Shown one piece after another: positions 42,247 through 50,948 of a stretch of DNA of 64,000 nucleotides. This DNA is from Pycnococcus provasolii (lineage: Eukaryota > Chlorophyta > Pseudoscourfieldiophyceae > Pseudoscourfieldiales > Pycnococcaceae). The position numbers were made by a program, and so were the translations under genes. Position 1 is the first letter of the stretch. Each line of letters opens with the position of its first letter. Location of the stretch: positions 806,001 through 870,000 of the forward strand of contig OW568870.1 in assembly GCA_938743325.2 (NCBI GenBank), given 5' to 3'. The notes under the pieces were generated by a model, which was given only the letters and a program-made list of their open reading frames with translations, had not been told where the DNA came from and ran no database searches.

Positions 42247-43194
42247 TCAAGTTGTTGTCTCTGGTGTAGGAGGAGGTGAAGGTGATGGTGGCGTAGGCGT
42301 AGGCGTTGGTGTTGGTGATAGAGTCGCCTCCTCCTCCTCCTCCTCCTCCTCTTCCGCATCCTCCTCGAACCACGCGTCGTCAAAAGCCGACTCGTCCAAG
42401 CCCACAAAGGCGCCGCGAACCAAGTCCAGTATGTCCAAACGCGTATCCTCGTCGCTCGGAACCTCCTGAGTTGTGCAGAGCAAGCTGAGCAAAGTCGCCG
42501 CAACCTGTGCCTTCTCGGTCTGAGAAGCTCGAGGGCGTTCGCCGCGTCTCGCCTTGAGCGCCTCGTCGCGCTCTTGCTCGAAGTTCAAGATCTCGTACTC
42601 CAGATCGAGCGAGATGGAAACGCGACGCGCACCCTTTTCAACTTCCGAGACGATCTCTGTGTACCCCGCCCCTGACTCTGCTACCCAGCAGCAGAAGACG
42701 AGGTTTCGAAAGTTGGCACCTTTGCCGTATCTCTCCGAAAGGCTCGCGCACGCCCCACCGAATCCCGGCGGCGCGTTGCTGTAGAGCGTTCGCGAGTACT
42801 CCGAGTATCCGATTTCGCCCAGCACTCCCCCTTCCGGCGCGGTGAGTGCGCTGACGAGTCCTACGACGGGTAGGTTTGCGCGTATGCTTTTGAGGATACC
42901 TGACAGGCCTTCCGACGGGTCTTCTGGTCCTCCAGAAGATGACGAGGTCGCAGAAACGAGATGAATGTGTCTACGACATTGACGCATGGAAGACCTTGAT
43001 GAGAATGGAAGATACACATGTCTTTGTCTTTGTCTTTGTAGATTCCGATTCCTTCGAGCCTGAGATGAGAACCTGAGAGGGCACGATACAGATGGACTCA
43101 TGGATGAGGAGGTGGAGGCCATTGAGACACCAGATGAATGCGTGGATGAATATCGATAGAAAGGAGACATCAACGCAGGCATTATAGGCGCCAT
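42247..43194 (-). CDS. Probable plastid protein, possibly a photosystem I assembly factor
   Basis: 315 residues. The first 80 are rich in Ser, Arg and Gln, with few acidic residues, like a chloroplast transit peptide. The conserved-looking core (about 90-230) has GLVSALTAPEGG, YSEYSRTLYSNAPPGFGGA and LVFCCWVAESGAG. It then becomes helical and charged (LDLEYEILNFEQERDEALK). The C-terminus is an acidic Glu run followed by Pro-Thr repeats. The core reminds me of the plant photosystem I assembly factor PSA3, but that is from memory and not checked; treat the product as unknown. It shares a 300-500 bp divergent promoter with the decarboxylase gene. Confidence 0.55.
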   Translation of the reverse strand: MAPIMPALMSPFYRYSSTHSSGVSMASTSSSMSPSVSCPLRFSSQARRNRNLQRQRQRHVYLPFSSRSSMRQCRRHIHLVSATSSSSGGPEDPSEGLSGILKSIRANLPVVGLVSALTAPEGGVLGEIGYSEYSRTLYSNAPPGFGGACASLSERYGKGANFRNLVFCCWVAESGAGYTEIVSEVEKGARRVSISLDLEYEILNFEQERDEALKARRGERPRASQTEKAQVAATLLSLLCTTQEVPSDEDTRLDILDLVRGAFVGLDESAFDDAWFEEDAEEEEEEEEEATLSPTPTPTPTPPSPSPPPTPETTT

Positions 43195-43347
43195 ACACTG
43201 CAGTATTCTTCACTTGTTGTGAGCCTGGAAAGAATGAACAGATGAGGCGCGACCACGGGAGGGAGGGAGAGGGAGCCAGGGAGGGAGGCTTATCCAAAAT
43301 CTCAGACCAGTGGTCGGATCCCTCGCCTGTGCCAGTATGGAGTAGGG

Positions 43348-43442
43348 GTTACATGGGTTAGGTTAGGGGTTACATGGGTTAGGGTTTTAGGTTTTTTTCC
43401 TGTTTAGGTTTAGGTTAGGGTTACAGGTTATTTAGGGGTTTG
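43348..43442 (+). promoter_or_regulatory. Degenerate TTAGGG/TTTAGG repeats in a divergent promoter
   Basis: Repeated GGGTTACATGGGTTAGG and TTTAGGTTTAGGTTAGGG motifs, more degenerate than the neighbouring arrays. They lie between the plastid-type unknown gene and the decarboxylase gene. Confidence 0.6.
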
Positions 43443-43686
43443 GACTTCCGGTCTGGCCATTTGCCACCTGGGTGACCTGGCATTTTTTAATCTTTTATTC
43501 TTCTCGATGCCCGTGGTTCCCGTGGTGGTGGATGTTCCCGTGGTGGTGCGCGTGCGTGTGAATGTTTCATCATGTTCATGTTCATGTTCACGCAACAGGT
43601 CAAGGTCAAGCACATGGTCACGTCAGAATCCTACTCCTACCCTTAATAAGAATAAGAATAAGAATCCTTCGCGTATTACTCATAGT

Positions 43687-45405
43687 ATGACTGAGTGGGG
43701 TGGTGTGCGTTCTTTCTCGTCGTCTTCTTCTTTTTGTAAGCAGTCACCTACTCTTAGTAGGTGGTGGTGTACGTGTTTCCCGTCGTCGTTATCGTCGTCG
43801 TCATCACCATTCTTGTCGTCGTCGTCATCTTCAGCTTTGAGAGCACACTCGGAGGAGGCTTGGGACACTTTCGATAGGGACGCTGACGCGGACTTAAAGC
43901 TAGGTTTTGGGACGCCTTTATTAACCGCGCTCACAGAACGCGCATCTTCACTTCATTTCCATTCGGGGTCATCAGACGACGAAAAAGCAGATATGGATGA
44001 AGTGCCGTTCTACACGCCTGGACACAAACGTGGAAATCTAAATTTGCACGACGATGAGAGACAAACTCACGTCAATGCCAGCCTGCACCCACTCCTTGCA
44101 CTCGACGTGCCCGAGCTCGAGGAAGTCGACAACCTCTTCGCACCAACCGGGGTCATCAAACAAGCGCAGCAGCTTACCGCACGACTCTATGGAGCAGCCA
44201 CCACCATGTTCTCTGTCAACGGGTCCACCGCGGGAGTTGCGGCAGCCATCCTCGCGACGTGCGACGAAAAACGGGCACTCGTCCTTCCGAGGGATGCGCA
44301 CCAGTCAGCGCTGAATGGACTCGTGCTATCTGGAGCGAAGCCTGTGTACCTACCAGCGCACCTCGTGCACGGTGGCGACGTCAGCAACGGCACCAACGCC
44401 GAGGATGTCGAACAAGCCCTTGCCACAAATCAAGGTGACGTGGGTGCAGTGCTTGTCGTGTCGCCGACGTACCATGGCATGTGCGCAGATGTCAAGGCGA
44501 TTGCACAGGTGTGTCAACGTCACGGTGTTCCACTGCTCGTCGACGAGGCGCACGGCGCGCACCTAGGACTCTGCGACTTGCTTCCCGCATCTGCGCTGCA
44601 GTGCGGTGCGGATGTCGCTGTGCAGTCCACGCACAAGGCACTCGGGGCGCTCAGCCAGTGCGCAGTGGTACATCTGGCGCACGATGCGCGCGTCTCCGAG
44701 GACACGCTCAGACAAGCACTGCTGATGCTGACGTCCACGAGCCCAAACTACACGCTGCTCGCCTCCATCGACAGTGCAAGGGCAGCCGTAGATGGCGACC
44801 GTGGAAAGCGCGTCATCACACGTGCGACGGAACTTGCGATTGACACGCGGCGGCGTATCATCGACGACGTGGCATGGCGGTGTCTGCCTTCTGACGACCC
44901 TTGGAAAATCACCGTGCTGCTTGAGGATGCAGATAGCTGGTGCGGCGATACGCTCGACGACTTTTTATGCGACGATCACGGCGTCGTGTGCGAGCTAGCA
45001 CGGAACAAGTCCGTGCTCTTCGCGTGGGGCATTGGAAGCACGCAAGAACATGCGAATCGTCTCGTAGACGCGCTTGGTCTTGCACGTGAGGCGATGCTCA
45101 GCTCCTCGAGTGCATATCGTCAAGCGACGGCGACGGCAGCAATGCCTCCCCTCTCGTCAGCCAATTTCTCCATGACTCCTCGCGCTGCATTCTTCGCACG
45201 CAAGGAGCGAATTCCCCTGGAACAGGCGGTGGGTCGCGTGAGCGCAGAATCACTCGCGCCGTATCCGCCTGGCATCCCGCTTGTTCTGCCAGGAGAGACG
45301 CTCACCGCGGACATGCTCGACGCTTTGAAGGCGTTCGCGCGTCAAGGCGGTGCCATCAGCGGCGCAAGCGATCCAAGCATGTGCACGGTACGCGTCTTGT
45401 TGTAG
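43687..45405 (+). CDS. Orn/Lys/Arg decarboxylase, fold-type I (bacterial-type group III)
   Basis: 572 residues from the ATG at 43687. An in-frame ATG at 43507 would add a Val/Ser/Asn low-complexity leader that looks non-coding. Residues 1-58 are Ser-rich with a likely transit-peptide cut near ALRAHSEE. The enzyme core follows: PFYTPGHKRG, DVPELEEVDNLFAPTGVI, FSVNGSTAGV, VVSPTYHGMCAD, LLVDEAHGAH and the PLP lysine in QSTHKALGAL (about residue 317). The C-terminal domain has AYPPGIP-type APYPPGIPLVLPGE. This is the bacterial and cyanobacterial aspartate-aminotransferase-fold decarboxylase, not the eukaryotic ODC fold. It would make agmatine, cadaverine or putrescine from arginine, lysine or ornithine, in the plastid if the leader is a transit peptide. 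The substrate cannot be read from the sequence. Confidence 0.85.
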   Translation: MTEWGGVRSFSSSSSFCKQSPTLSRWWCTCFPSSLSSSSSPFLSSSSSSALRAHSEEAWDTFDRDADADLKLGFGTPLLTALTERASSLHFHSGSSDDEKADMDEVPFYTPGHKRGNLNLHDDERQTHVNASLHPLLALDVPELEEVDNLFAPTGVIKQAQQLTARLYGAATTMFSVNGSTAGVAAAILATCDEKRALVLPRDAHQSALNGLVLSGAKPVYLPAHLVHGGDVSNGTNAEDVEQALATNQGDVGAVLVVSPTYHGMCADVKAIAQVCQRHGVPLLVDEAHGAHLGLCDLLPASALQCGADVAVQSTHKALGALSQCAVVHLAHDARVSEDTLRQALLMLTSTSPNYTLLASIDSARAAVDGDRGKRVITRATELAIDTRRRIIDDVAWRCLPSDDPWKITVLLEDADSWCGDTLDDFLCDDHGVVCELARNKSVLFAWGIGSTQEHANRLVDALGLAREAMLSSSSAYRQATATAAMPPLSSANFSMTPRAAFFARKERIPLEQAVGRVSAESLAPYPPGIPLVLPGETLTADMLDALKAFARQGGAISGASDPSMCTVRVLL

Positions 45406-45473
45406 TATAAGAATTAATTTGTAATTAGATAGAATTTATATTACTTTCTTACTGTAGACTTGTTGAATTACCT

Positions 45474-47135
45474 TCACAGACATAGAAATTGTACTCGGCG
45501 ATTGCGCGTTCGTCCGTCGCGGCAGTCATTGCTGTCTACTGGCAGCTTGCTTCCATAACCTACGACTCTCAGATTCATGTCGCCGCATCCGAGCTGCTTT
45601 AGAAACTTTTCCACCGATTCCGCCCTTTCCTCGGACAATTCTTGATTGAAGTTGTCAGGACCTTGGTCGCACGTGTGTCCCTCGATTGTGAGACGTTGCA
45701 GGCGGTGCTCTTTTGCACACATTGCCACCGCGCGAAGCGTCTCCTCGCTTTGTGATGTCAGCTCCGACGAGGAAGGTCCAAAGCAGACCATGTCTCGTAT
45801 TCTAATTTCAGCAACAACGTTGAACTTGATGTGCCAGAATTTGCTCTCAATCAGCTCGGAGCTCGTCGCCTTGCGTCGACCGCCGGCTGAGGTTCCGTTC
45901 GGCTCCATCGTCGTCGCGCGAAGACGTCCCATGGTCATGCCACAGCCGTTGCTCACGAGCCACTTGCACACAGCCTCCGCGCGCTCTGCGCTCAGCTTAA
46001 CACAATACTCCTTGTCTTCGGAATCTCTCGGGTCAGGTCGTCCGACCACCTCCAGCACGGGACACGTGGGAAAGTCCTTGAGAACTTCCACCACCGCAAG
46101 GAGAGCTGGAATGTTGGCATCCGTGACAGTCCCCTTTCCTTTCTCGAACGTCACTTTCTGCTTCACCACCACGTCGACGTGCGCGATTTCAGCAGCCTCG
46201 ACGGGCGGCGGTGGGGGAGGAGGTGCACGTGCAGGCGGCGGCGATGAGGAGTACGCCTTGACCTCGTCACTGAGCGAGAGGCGAGGCGGCGGCCGTGGTC
46301 GTGGCTGTTGAGGCGGCGTCGGAGGGATTTCCACAACGTCTTCCACCTCCTCCTGTTCCATCTTCTTTGCTTCCTCTTCTTGCAGTGCGATAGCTTCTTT
46401 GACAGTGGTCACGCACCAGTCGAAGAGAGGCGCACATGCCTTGCTTGCGAATGCGACGCTTGCGCGCGTGAGAGGCACAGGTGCAAGAGGCACTTTGAGG
46501 TCGTGTCCAATGGCTGAGTTTGCGGCTCTTCTCCACGCCGTTCTCGCCGCGTGCGCCTCTTCTTTCATCTCCTCCTCCAGTCCGGTCGCCGCCGCTCCGA
46601 GGCATTCTGCGGACTTGAGCAGTTCGAGTGCGTTAGATTGTGTGCTTAAGACACGTGCGTCAACATCTAAGATACGTTTCACAAAGTCTTTTTCAAGCAT
46701 GGTTTGACAAGATGTCCATGATGGTAATTTCACACGCGAGGACTTCTTTGAGGTTGAGGTTGAGACCTCTGTTGAAGTAGAAGTACCACCAGAAGCACAT
46801 GATAAAATCACAAAGCACGATGAGAGCACTCGACGCACTGCGAGAGGTGGTTGTTTCAATGACCGTACTTCGGTCAATGCGACTTCAAGTTCAATGACGA
46901 CGTCATCATTGTCATCCAAGACAAGCTCACCATGGTGGTGTTCACCAAGACTTGTCACTTCTTCTGTAGAGGTAGGAGACATGAGGGACATGAATGATTC
47001 GCCAACGGGAACGATGAAAAGAACATCGATGATGAAGGGATGGGAGAGGGGACCATAGACTAGGAAGCATATGGTGTACTTTATGGTGGACGTCATATGC
47101 CGAAGAACGTCATAAGGCGTGAGGCATAGGCTCAT
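45474..47135 (-). CDS. Protein with two tandem OmpA-like domains
   Basis: Up to 553 residues from the ATG at 47135; later ATGs near 47096 and 46991 are also possible, so the hydrophobic N-terminus is uncertain. A helical, charged middle region and a Pro-rich linker (PPPPPPP) lead to an OmpA-like domain at about 318-430 (VTFEKGKGTVTD, VVGRPDPRD, LSAERAEAVCKWL). A second, more canonical one lies at about 443-553 (IEGHTCDQGPDNFNQ, LSEERAESVEKFL, VVGYGSKLP, RNRRVQF). The second keeps the Asp and Arg positions that hold peptidoglycan meso-diaminopimelate in bacterial OmpA, Pal and MotB (family knowledge; here by motif). Codon use and neighbours are those of the host. Inference: it could bind plastid peptidoglycan, or the fold could serve another purpose. 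Confidence 0.75.
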   Translation of the reverse strand: MSLCLTPYDVLRHMTSTIKYTICFLVYGPLSHPFIIDVLFIVPVGESFMSLMSPTSTEEVTSLGEHHHGELVLDDNDDVVIELEVALTEVRSLKQPPLAVRRVLSSCFVILSCASGGTSTSTEVSTSTSKKSSRVKLPSWTSCQTMLEKDFVKRILDVDARVLSTQSNALELLKSAECLGAAATGLEEEMKEEAHAARTAWRRAANSAIGHDLKVPLAPVPLTRASVAFASKACAPLFDWCVTTVKEAIALQEEEAKKMEQEEVEDVVEIPPTPPQQPRPRPPPRLSLSDEVKAYSSSPPPARAPPPPPPPVEAAEIAHVDVVVKQKVTFEKGKGTVTDANIPALLAVVEVLKDFPTCPVLEVVGRPDPRDSEDKEYCVKLSAERAEAVCKWLVSNGCGMTMGRLRATTMEPNGTSAGGRRKATSSELIESKFWHIKFNVVAEIRIRDMVCFGPSSSELTSQSEETLRAVAMCAKEHRLQRLTIEGHTCDQGPDNFNQELSEERAESVEKFLKQLGCGDMNLRVVGYGSKLPVDSNDCRDGRTRNRRVQFLCL

Positions 47136-47481
47136 CAACGACGAGCCATGCAACAAGGCTCCCAATAATTGAATAAGGACAGCACGGGACCACCTTGACC
47201 ACCTCAGTGCACTTGTAAATTACAGTACACCATTGGATGAGCCGATGAGCCTATTAGCCTCCCTTGCTCCTGTGAGGAGGCGGTGACCACCTCAGTGAAC
47301 TTGATTGAACATACGCGCTGCTAACCTTAAGTTGCGCTATTGAATGGACTGGGCGTTGCATGTGAATTGTGTGATTGATGGACGACCGTTGGACGAAGTA
47401 AAGTACATTCAATTACTAAAAAGCAACACAACAAAACACAACAAAGCATTCAAAAACAATTCACAGCTCGTAATCGAGTGC
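47136..47481. other. Intergenic region between OmpA-like and GST genes
   Basis: About 350 bp. It contains the upstream region of the OmpA-like gene and the 3' UTR of the next gene. GACCACCTCAGTG occurs twice (about 47,193 and 47,285) with a GATGAGCC-rich spacer. Copy B of the 3' UTR element occupies the right part. Confidence 0.5.
47363..47412 (-). promoter_or_regulatory. Conserved 3' UTR element, copy B (GST gene)
   Basis: On the minus strand the core reads GTCCAACGGTCGTCCATC, preceded by GTACTTTACTTC. It lies about 70 bp after the stop codon of the glutathionyl-hydroquinone reductase gene, in the sense orientation of that gene. Confidence 0.65.
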
Positions 47482-48729
47482 TCAGTCACGAGTGTGCAGC
47501 GCGCTAACGCCCACGGCCAATCGCTCGCGTTTTGCAGGATCGGAGCGAGACAACCATTGAGCCACGAGTTCTTTCGTCGAACGACCACCTGCGGGAATGA
47601 TGCCGCTCGGATTCAGAGGGAAGAGCTGTCCGAAGTACGACGACCGGGCTGACGCAGCGTCGTATGTGTCCGCAATCACACTAAGTCGCATCATGTCCGC
47701 GAGCCATCCCGAGAGGTTGGGCAGGTCTGCAATTCTCCGTCCACTGCATTTGAAGAGAACGCTGTAGACGTCATCGAAGCGGCAGATGGTGGGAAGCAAG
47801 ACAACATCCGCCTCCGTCACCGAGCCACCGCAGAGGAAGCGTCTTGTTTCGAGGTGCTGATCCAATTCATCCAGAAGCCGATAGAGTGGCAAAGCTGCGG
47901 CATCGTGAGCCGTTTGGCTCGTCGCAAAACCCGCACGGTACACTCCGTTGTTCACCTCGGACGTGATTCTCTCGACCCACTTGTCAACCTCTGCCGCGAG
48001 TGCCGCCGGACGTAGCGTGACGTCGTCACCAGGAAGTGCGTCTATTGACCGGACGATTTCCGCCGAGTCGTTTGCGACGACGACTTTCTGTGCGTCGCTC
48101 ACAAGCAGTGGTGCCGTGCACCGTCCAAAATACTGACCGCCTGCTGCGCTATCGTAGATTTCCCTCAGGTCTTTTGCGCCAAAGAGCGGGTCTCTCCCAC
48201 TTTCGACGATCCATCCTCCCCGACTCGCCCGCTCAGCGTCATCTACGAGTTTGACTATGCGCAGAGACTCGGCGGGCACACCTCTCAACGCCGCGGCGAT
48301 GGCGACTCGATGGCACCACGGGCATGCGTTTCCGATGTACAGGGTGTACGACGAGGAGGCGGGGAACGAGGGTGTCACCCCCACGACTGAAGTGTACGCT
48401 GCGGGTGGTCTTGTGTACGCGCCCGATTGATCTTGCGGAGCGAGTTCAGACATGAGCGTTTTCCACATCGTGTTCCACGCGAACTTCGTCGAGCTGACGA
48501 TGGGTCCTTGAGGAATGAACGTCGAACCTGCCCAGTCGAGTAGCCCGAAATTCGACCTCGAGGAGGAAGGTGTGTTCTTCGACGACGACGATGAGCACTT
48601 CCAGGTGCTCGTCAAGGGACGACTTCCAGAGAAGCGCCGAGCACTGGAGCCTGGAGCTGTAGGATGACGATGACGTCGCGCTTGTGCTTGTGCTTGTGCT
48701 GCACACGTCATCGAAACCACCACCGGCAT
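47482..48729 (-). CDS. Glutathionyl-hydroquinone reductase (Xi-class GST, ECM4/YqjG type)
   Basis: 415 residues from the ATG at 48729. The first 60 or so are Ala/Arg/Ser-rich, a likely plastid or mitochondrial leader. The thioredoxin-fold active site is CPWCHR at about residue 137 (GNACPWCHRVAIAAALRG); the first Cys is the catalytic one in this class. Diagnostic Xi-class elements follow: GWIVESGRDPLFGAKDLREIY, PLLVSDAQKVVVANDSAEI, NNGVYRAGFATSQ and the helical domain ending in the F.LNP-type FPLNPSGIIPAG. The enzyme reduces glutathionyl-hydroquinones to free hydroquinones and glutathione, recycling quinone adducts. The second Cys of CPWC is unusual, since most relatives have CPWA; it could allow a disulfide mechanism. 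It is divergent from the GT29 gene across a telomere-type promoter. Confidence 0.86.
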   Translation of the reverse strand: MPVVVSMTCAAQAQAQARRHRHPTAPGSSARRFSGSRPLTSTWKCSSSSSKNTPSSSRSNFGLLDWAGSTFIPQGPIVSSTKFAWNTMWKTLMSELAPQDQSGAYTRPPAAYTSVVGVTPSFPASSSYTLYIGNACPWCHRVAIAAALRGVPAESLRIVKLVDDAERASRGGWIVESGRDPLFGAKDLREIYDSAAGGQYFGRCTAPLLVSDAQKVVVANDSAEIVRSIDALPGDDVTLRPAALAAEVDKWVERITSEVNNGVYRAGFATSQTAHDAAALPLYRLLDELDQHLETRRFLCGGSVTEADVVLLPTICRFDDVYSVLFKCSGRRIADLPNLSGWLADMMRLSVIADTYDAASARSSYFGQLFPLNPSGIIPAGGRSTKELVAQWLSRSDPAKRERLAVGVSALHTRD

Positions 48730-48833
48730 GGTCGCAAACACACTTTTGCGAATGAGAATGAGGCGGCGATGGGCCTCCGGAGTCCGGAGGGGAAGGGGAG
48801 AGAGACTCCGGAGGAGAAGGGGAGGAGAAGGCG

Positions 48834-48928
48834 TTAGGGTTTCGAGTTCGGGTTAGGGTTACCAAACTAGGGTTAGGAATCGTAGGGCTACCATTAGGGT
48901 TTCGAGTTAGGGTTAGGGTTAGGGTTAC
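48834..48928 (+). promoter_or_regulatory. Telomere-type repeats in the GST/GT29 divergent promoter
   Basis: GGGTTAGGGTTA and TTAGGGTTTCGAGTT are each repeated, ending in three clean TTAGGG units. The array lies about 105 bp from both divergent start codons, that is, centred in the shared promoter. Confidence 0.7.
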
Positions 48929-49036
48929 ACACTACACTGTCTTTGAGTTCCTTGTACAAGTCAGTACTTAGGGTAGACTTGTGTTGACTTAAGTGCCAAA
49001 GACTTGAGCCTGCACCATCATATCATATCACGCGTG

Positions 49037-50758
49037 ATGGCCTACCTCTTCACTGGTGGTCGTGGGACTTCTGTTATGTTATTTGCTCTCCTATTAACGA
49101 CGCCGTCGCTTCTAATGCTCATGGTCAGATCGCCGCACCTCCCTTCGTCGCTTCATGCTCAAAGATCTCTATGGACGAAACATACTGGCCTTAAGGAGGC
49201 TTTCAGGAAACATACGGCGGTAAGTGGTTCGCAAGGGAAAACGCAGACGGCTTCCGCAGCTGTTCTCACGAGGTCGCTCGCAAACCGATGGGAAAAAAGG
49301 GAAATCTCAAAAGATGATCAGTCGAAACTCTATTTAAGGAGACACGACACAGCCAAAGACGACGACGCCTTTTCGGACCACCTCGTCTCTGCGACGACAC
49401 AGGCGACGACGCACGGGGCACAGAGGACGAAAACCGGACCAAAGAACTGCAAAGGTGATGACATCACGCCGACGCCTGAAGAAGCCGAGACTATTGGCGC
49501 GCTCAGGGCTGTGTGGGCGGCGATGCACCGCGCTCGCATGCGCGTGCGCGTCACGCCGCCGCTCCTTAACGACACCGTGCGCGACACGGTCCCGCTACTG
49601 CTCAACCGCAAGCAATTCAAGTTCGAGACGGAGAGCGGCATGCCGAGCGCGTCAAACACGCTGCTGGTGCGCCCAACGACGCTCGTGGGAGGGCCAAAGG
49701 CCTGGCCTGAATTTCGAATCACGTTCGAGGAGGGTGCGATATCCGTGCTCCCAGAGGACGACCTGGGTGCCATCAGGGAGCCCACCTCCGCCGCATTCCG
49801 ATACGGCACGTGCGCTGTCGTCGGCAACTCAGGGCGACTTCTGCACTCGAGCTTGGGTGAGCAGATCGACTCGCATGACGCCGTCTTTCGCATCAACTAC
49901 GCGCCCACCGCCGGCTACGAAGAGCACGTTGGCAAGCGCACGTCGTTCGACGTGTGCAATCACCAGCATGCGCGTGCCTTCCTCTATTCAGACGACCAAC
50001 GACGAAACTCAACGACGGCGGATCTCGATGCTCTCCCTTGGGATGGCGAGGATACGGAGGAGCACGTGGAAAAAACGACGACGACGACGAATGAAACGGC
50101 GTCGCAGCTCCGGCAGAGGCACCGAGATGCCTTTCCGAGTAAGCGGAGCTCGTACCGTCCTAGCACGGTGTTGCTATTCGAGGTGCTTGAATTCTACGGC
50201 AAGAATGTGTACGGCCGACTGAAGCGCAAGCTGGCGCATCTCTCGCGCTTGGCTGGCAACCCCACGCAGACGGCACGGAAGGAGCGCCTGTTGATTTTCT
50301 CGCCGCAGCTTGCCATGCATGCGAAATCGTTGTGGACGACGGTTCGATCGCAGTTGCTGAGATGGCAGGCACCATCCGTCGTGGCTCCTCTTGCTAGGAG
50401 GAGAGCGACGACGAGGAGGAGGAGGAGGAGGGTGCTGTTAGGTTCGACTTCGAATCTTCTGAACAAGATGCTTGCAGATGCAAAATCGAAAGATAACACT
50501 TTTCACAGCAAGGTGAAGGCGACGAGTGGTTGGTATGCGATGTTCTTTGCGGCGCAGGTTTGCGAGACGGTGCGCCTGTACGGAATGAGTGGTTACTCTG
50601 GAAAGGAGAAGCACTGGGATGACAAGGCGCACTACCACTACTTTGATAACGCGAAGGCTGTTTTCACCGCGCATAGCTTTGACATATCGTTTGGAGCGCT
50701 TCGAGCACTAAGTGAGTACCCTTGTGCGGATGGCTATCGTATGGAGATTGTGGAGTGA
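49037..50758 (+). CDS. Sialyltransferase-like enzyme (GT29), Golgi type II membrane protein
   Basis: 573 residues from the ATG at 49037. An N-terminal anchor (about 8-25, MLFALLLTTPSLLMLMV) gives type II topology. The GT29 sialylmotifs are present. Motif L, about 256-300, reads CAVVGNSGRLLHSSLGEQID, then SHDAVFRIN and GYEEHVGKRTSFDV. Motif S, about 494-518, includes TSGWYAMFFAAQVCETVRL and YGMSG. The very-short motif HYHYFD, about 531-536, holds the catalytic His. A variable Arg-rich insertion (RRRATTRRRRRR) lies before motif S. GT29 enzymes move sialic acid or a related nonulosonic acid from a CMP donor to glycans. Green-lineage members may use Kdo or unknown donors, so the donor is not settled here. 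Confidence 0.85.
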   Translation: MAYLFTGGRGTSVMLFALLLTTPSLLMLMVRSPHLPSSLHAQRSLWTKHTGLKEAFRKHTAVSGSQGKTQTASAAVLTRSLANRWEKREISKDDQSKLYLRRHDTAKDDDAFSDHLVSATTQATTHGAQRTKTGPKNCKGDDITPTPEEAETIGALRAVWAAMHRARMRVRVTPPLLNDTVRDTVPLLLNRKQFKFETESGMPSASNTLLVRPTTLVGGPKAWPEFRITFEEGAISVLPEDDLGAIREPTSAAFRYGTCAVVGNSGRLLHSSLGEQIDSHDAVFRINYAPTAGYEEHVGKRTSFDVCNHQHARAFLYSDDQRRNSTTADLDALPWDGEDTEEHVEKTTTTTNETASQLRQRHRDAFPSKRSSYRPSTVLLFEVLEFYGKNVYGRLKRKLAHLSRLAGNPTQTARKERLLIFSPQLAMHAKSLWTTVRSQLLRWQAPSVVAPLARRRATTRRRRRRVLLGSTSNLLNKMLADAKSKDNTFHSKVKATSGWYAMFFAAQVCETVRLYGMSGYSGKEKHWDDKAHYHYFDNAKAVFTAHSFDISFGALRALSEYPCADGYRMEIVE

Positions 50759-50948
50759 TGTTTGACGTAAGACTACTACTGTGTGTGATGATGTGTACTT
50801 GTGTATTATGTATATGTTTTGGGAAACTTTTCGTGCTACACAACAGCAGAAGACCATTGTTGTCCTTTGTTTGTCTCCCTATCCCTTTGTCTTCCCTAAC
50901 CTATCCTTCCAAACCTAAGCTATTCCTACGAGATCGCAGGTGTGTTGC

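Noticed and set aside
43507-43686. Upstream ATG extension of the decarboxylase
   Set aside because: Encodes Val/Ser/Asn low complexity from simple repeats; the ATG at 43687 gives a better transit peptide.
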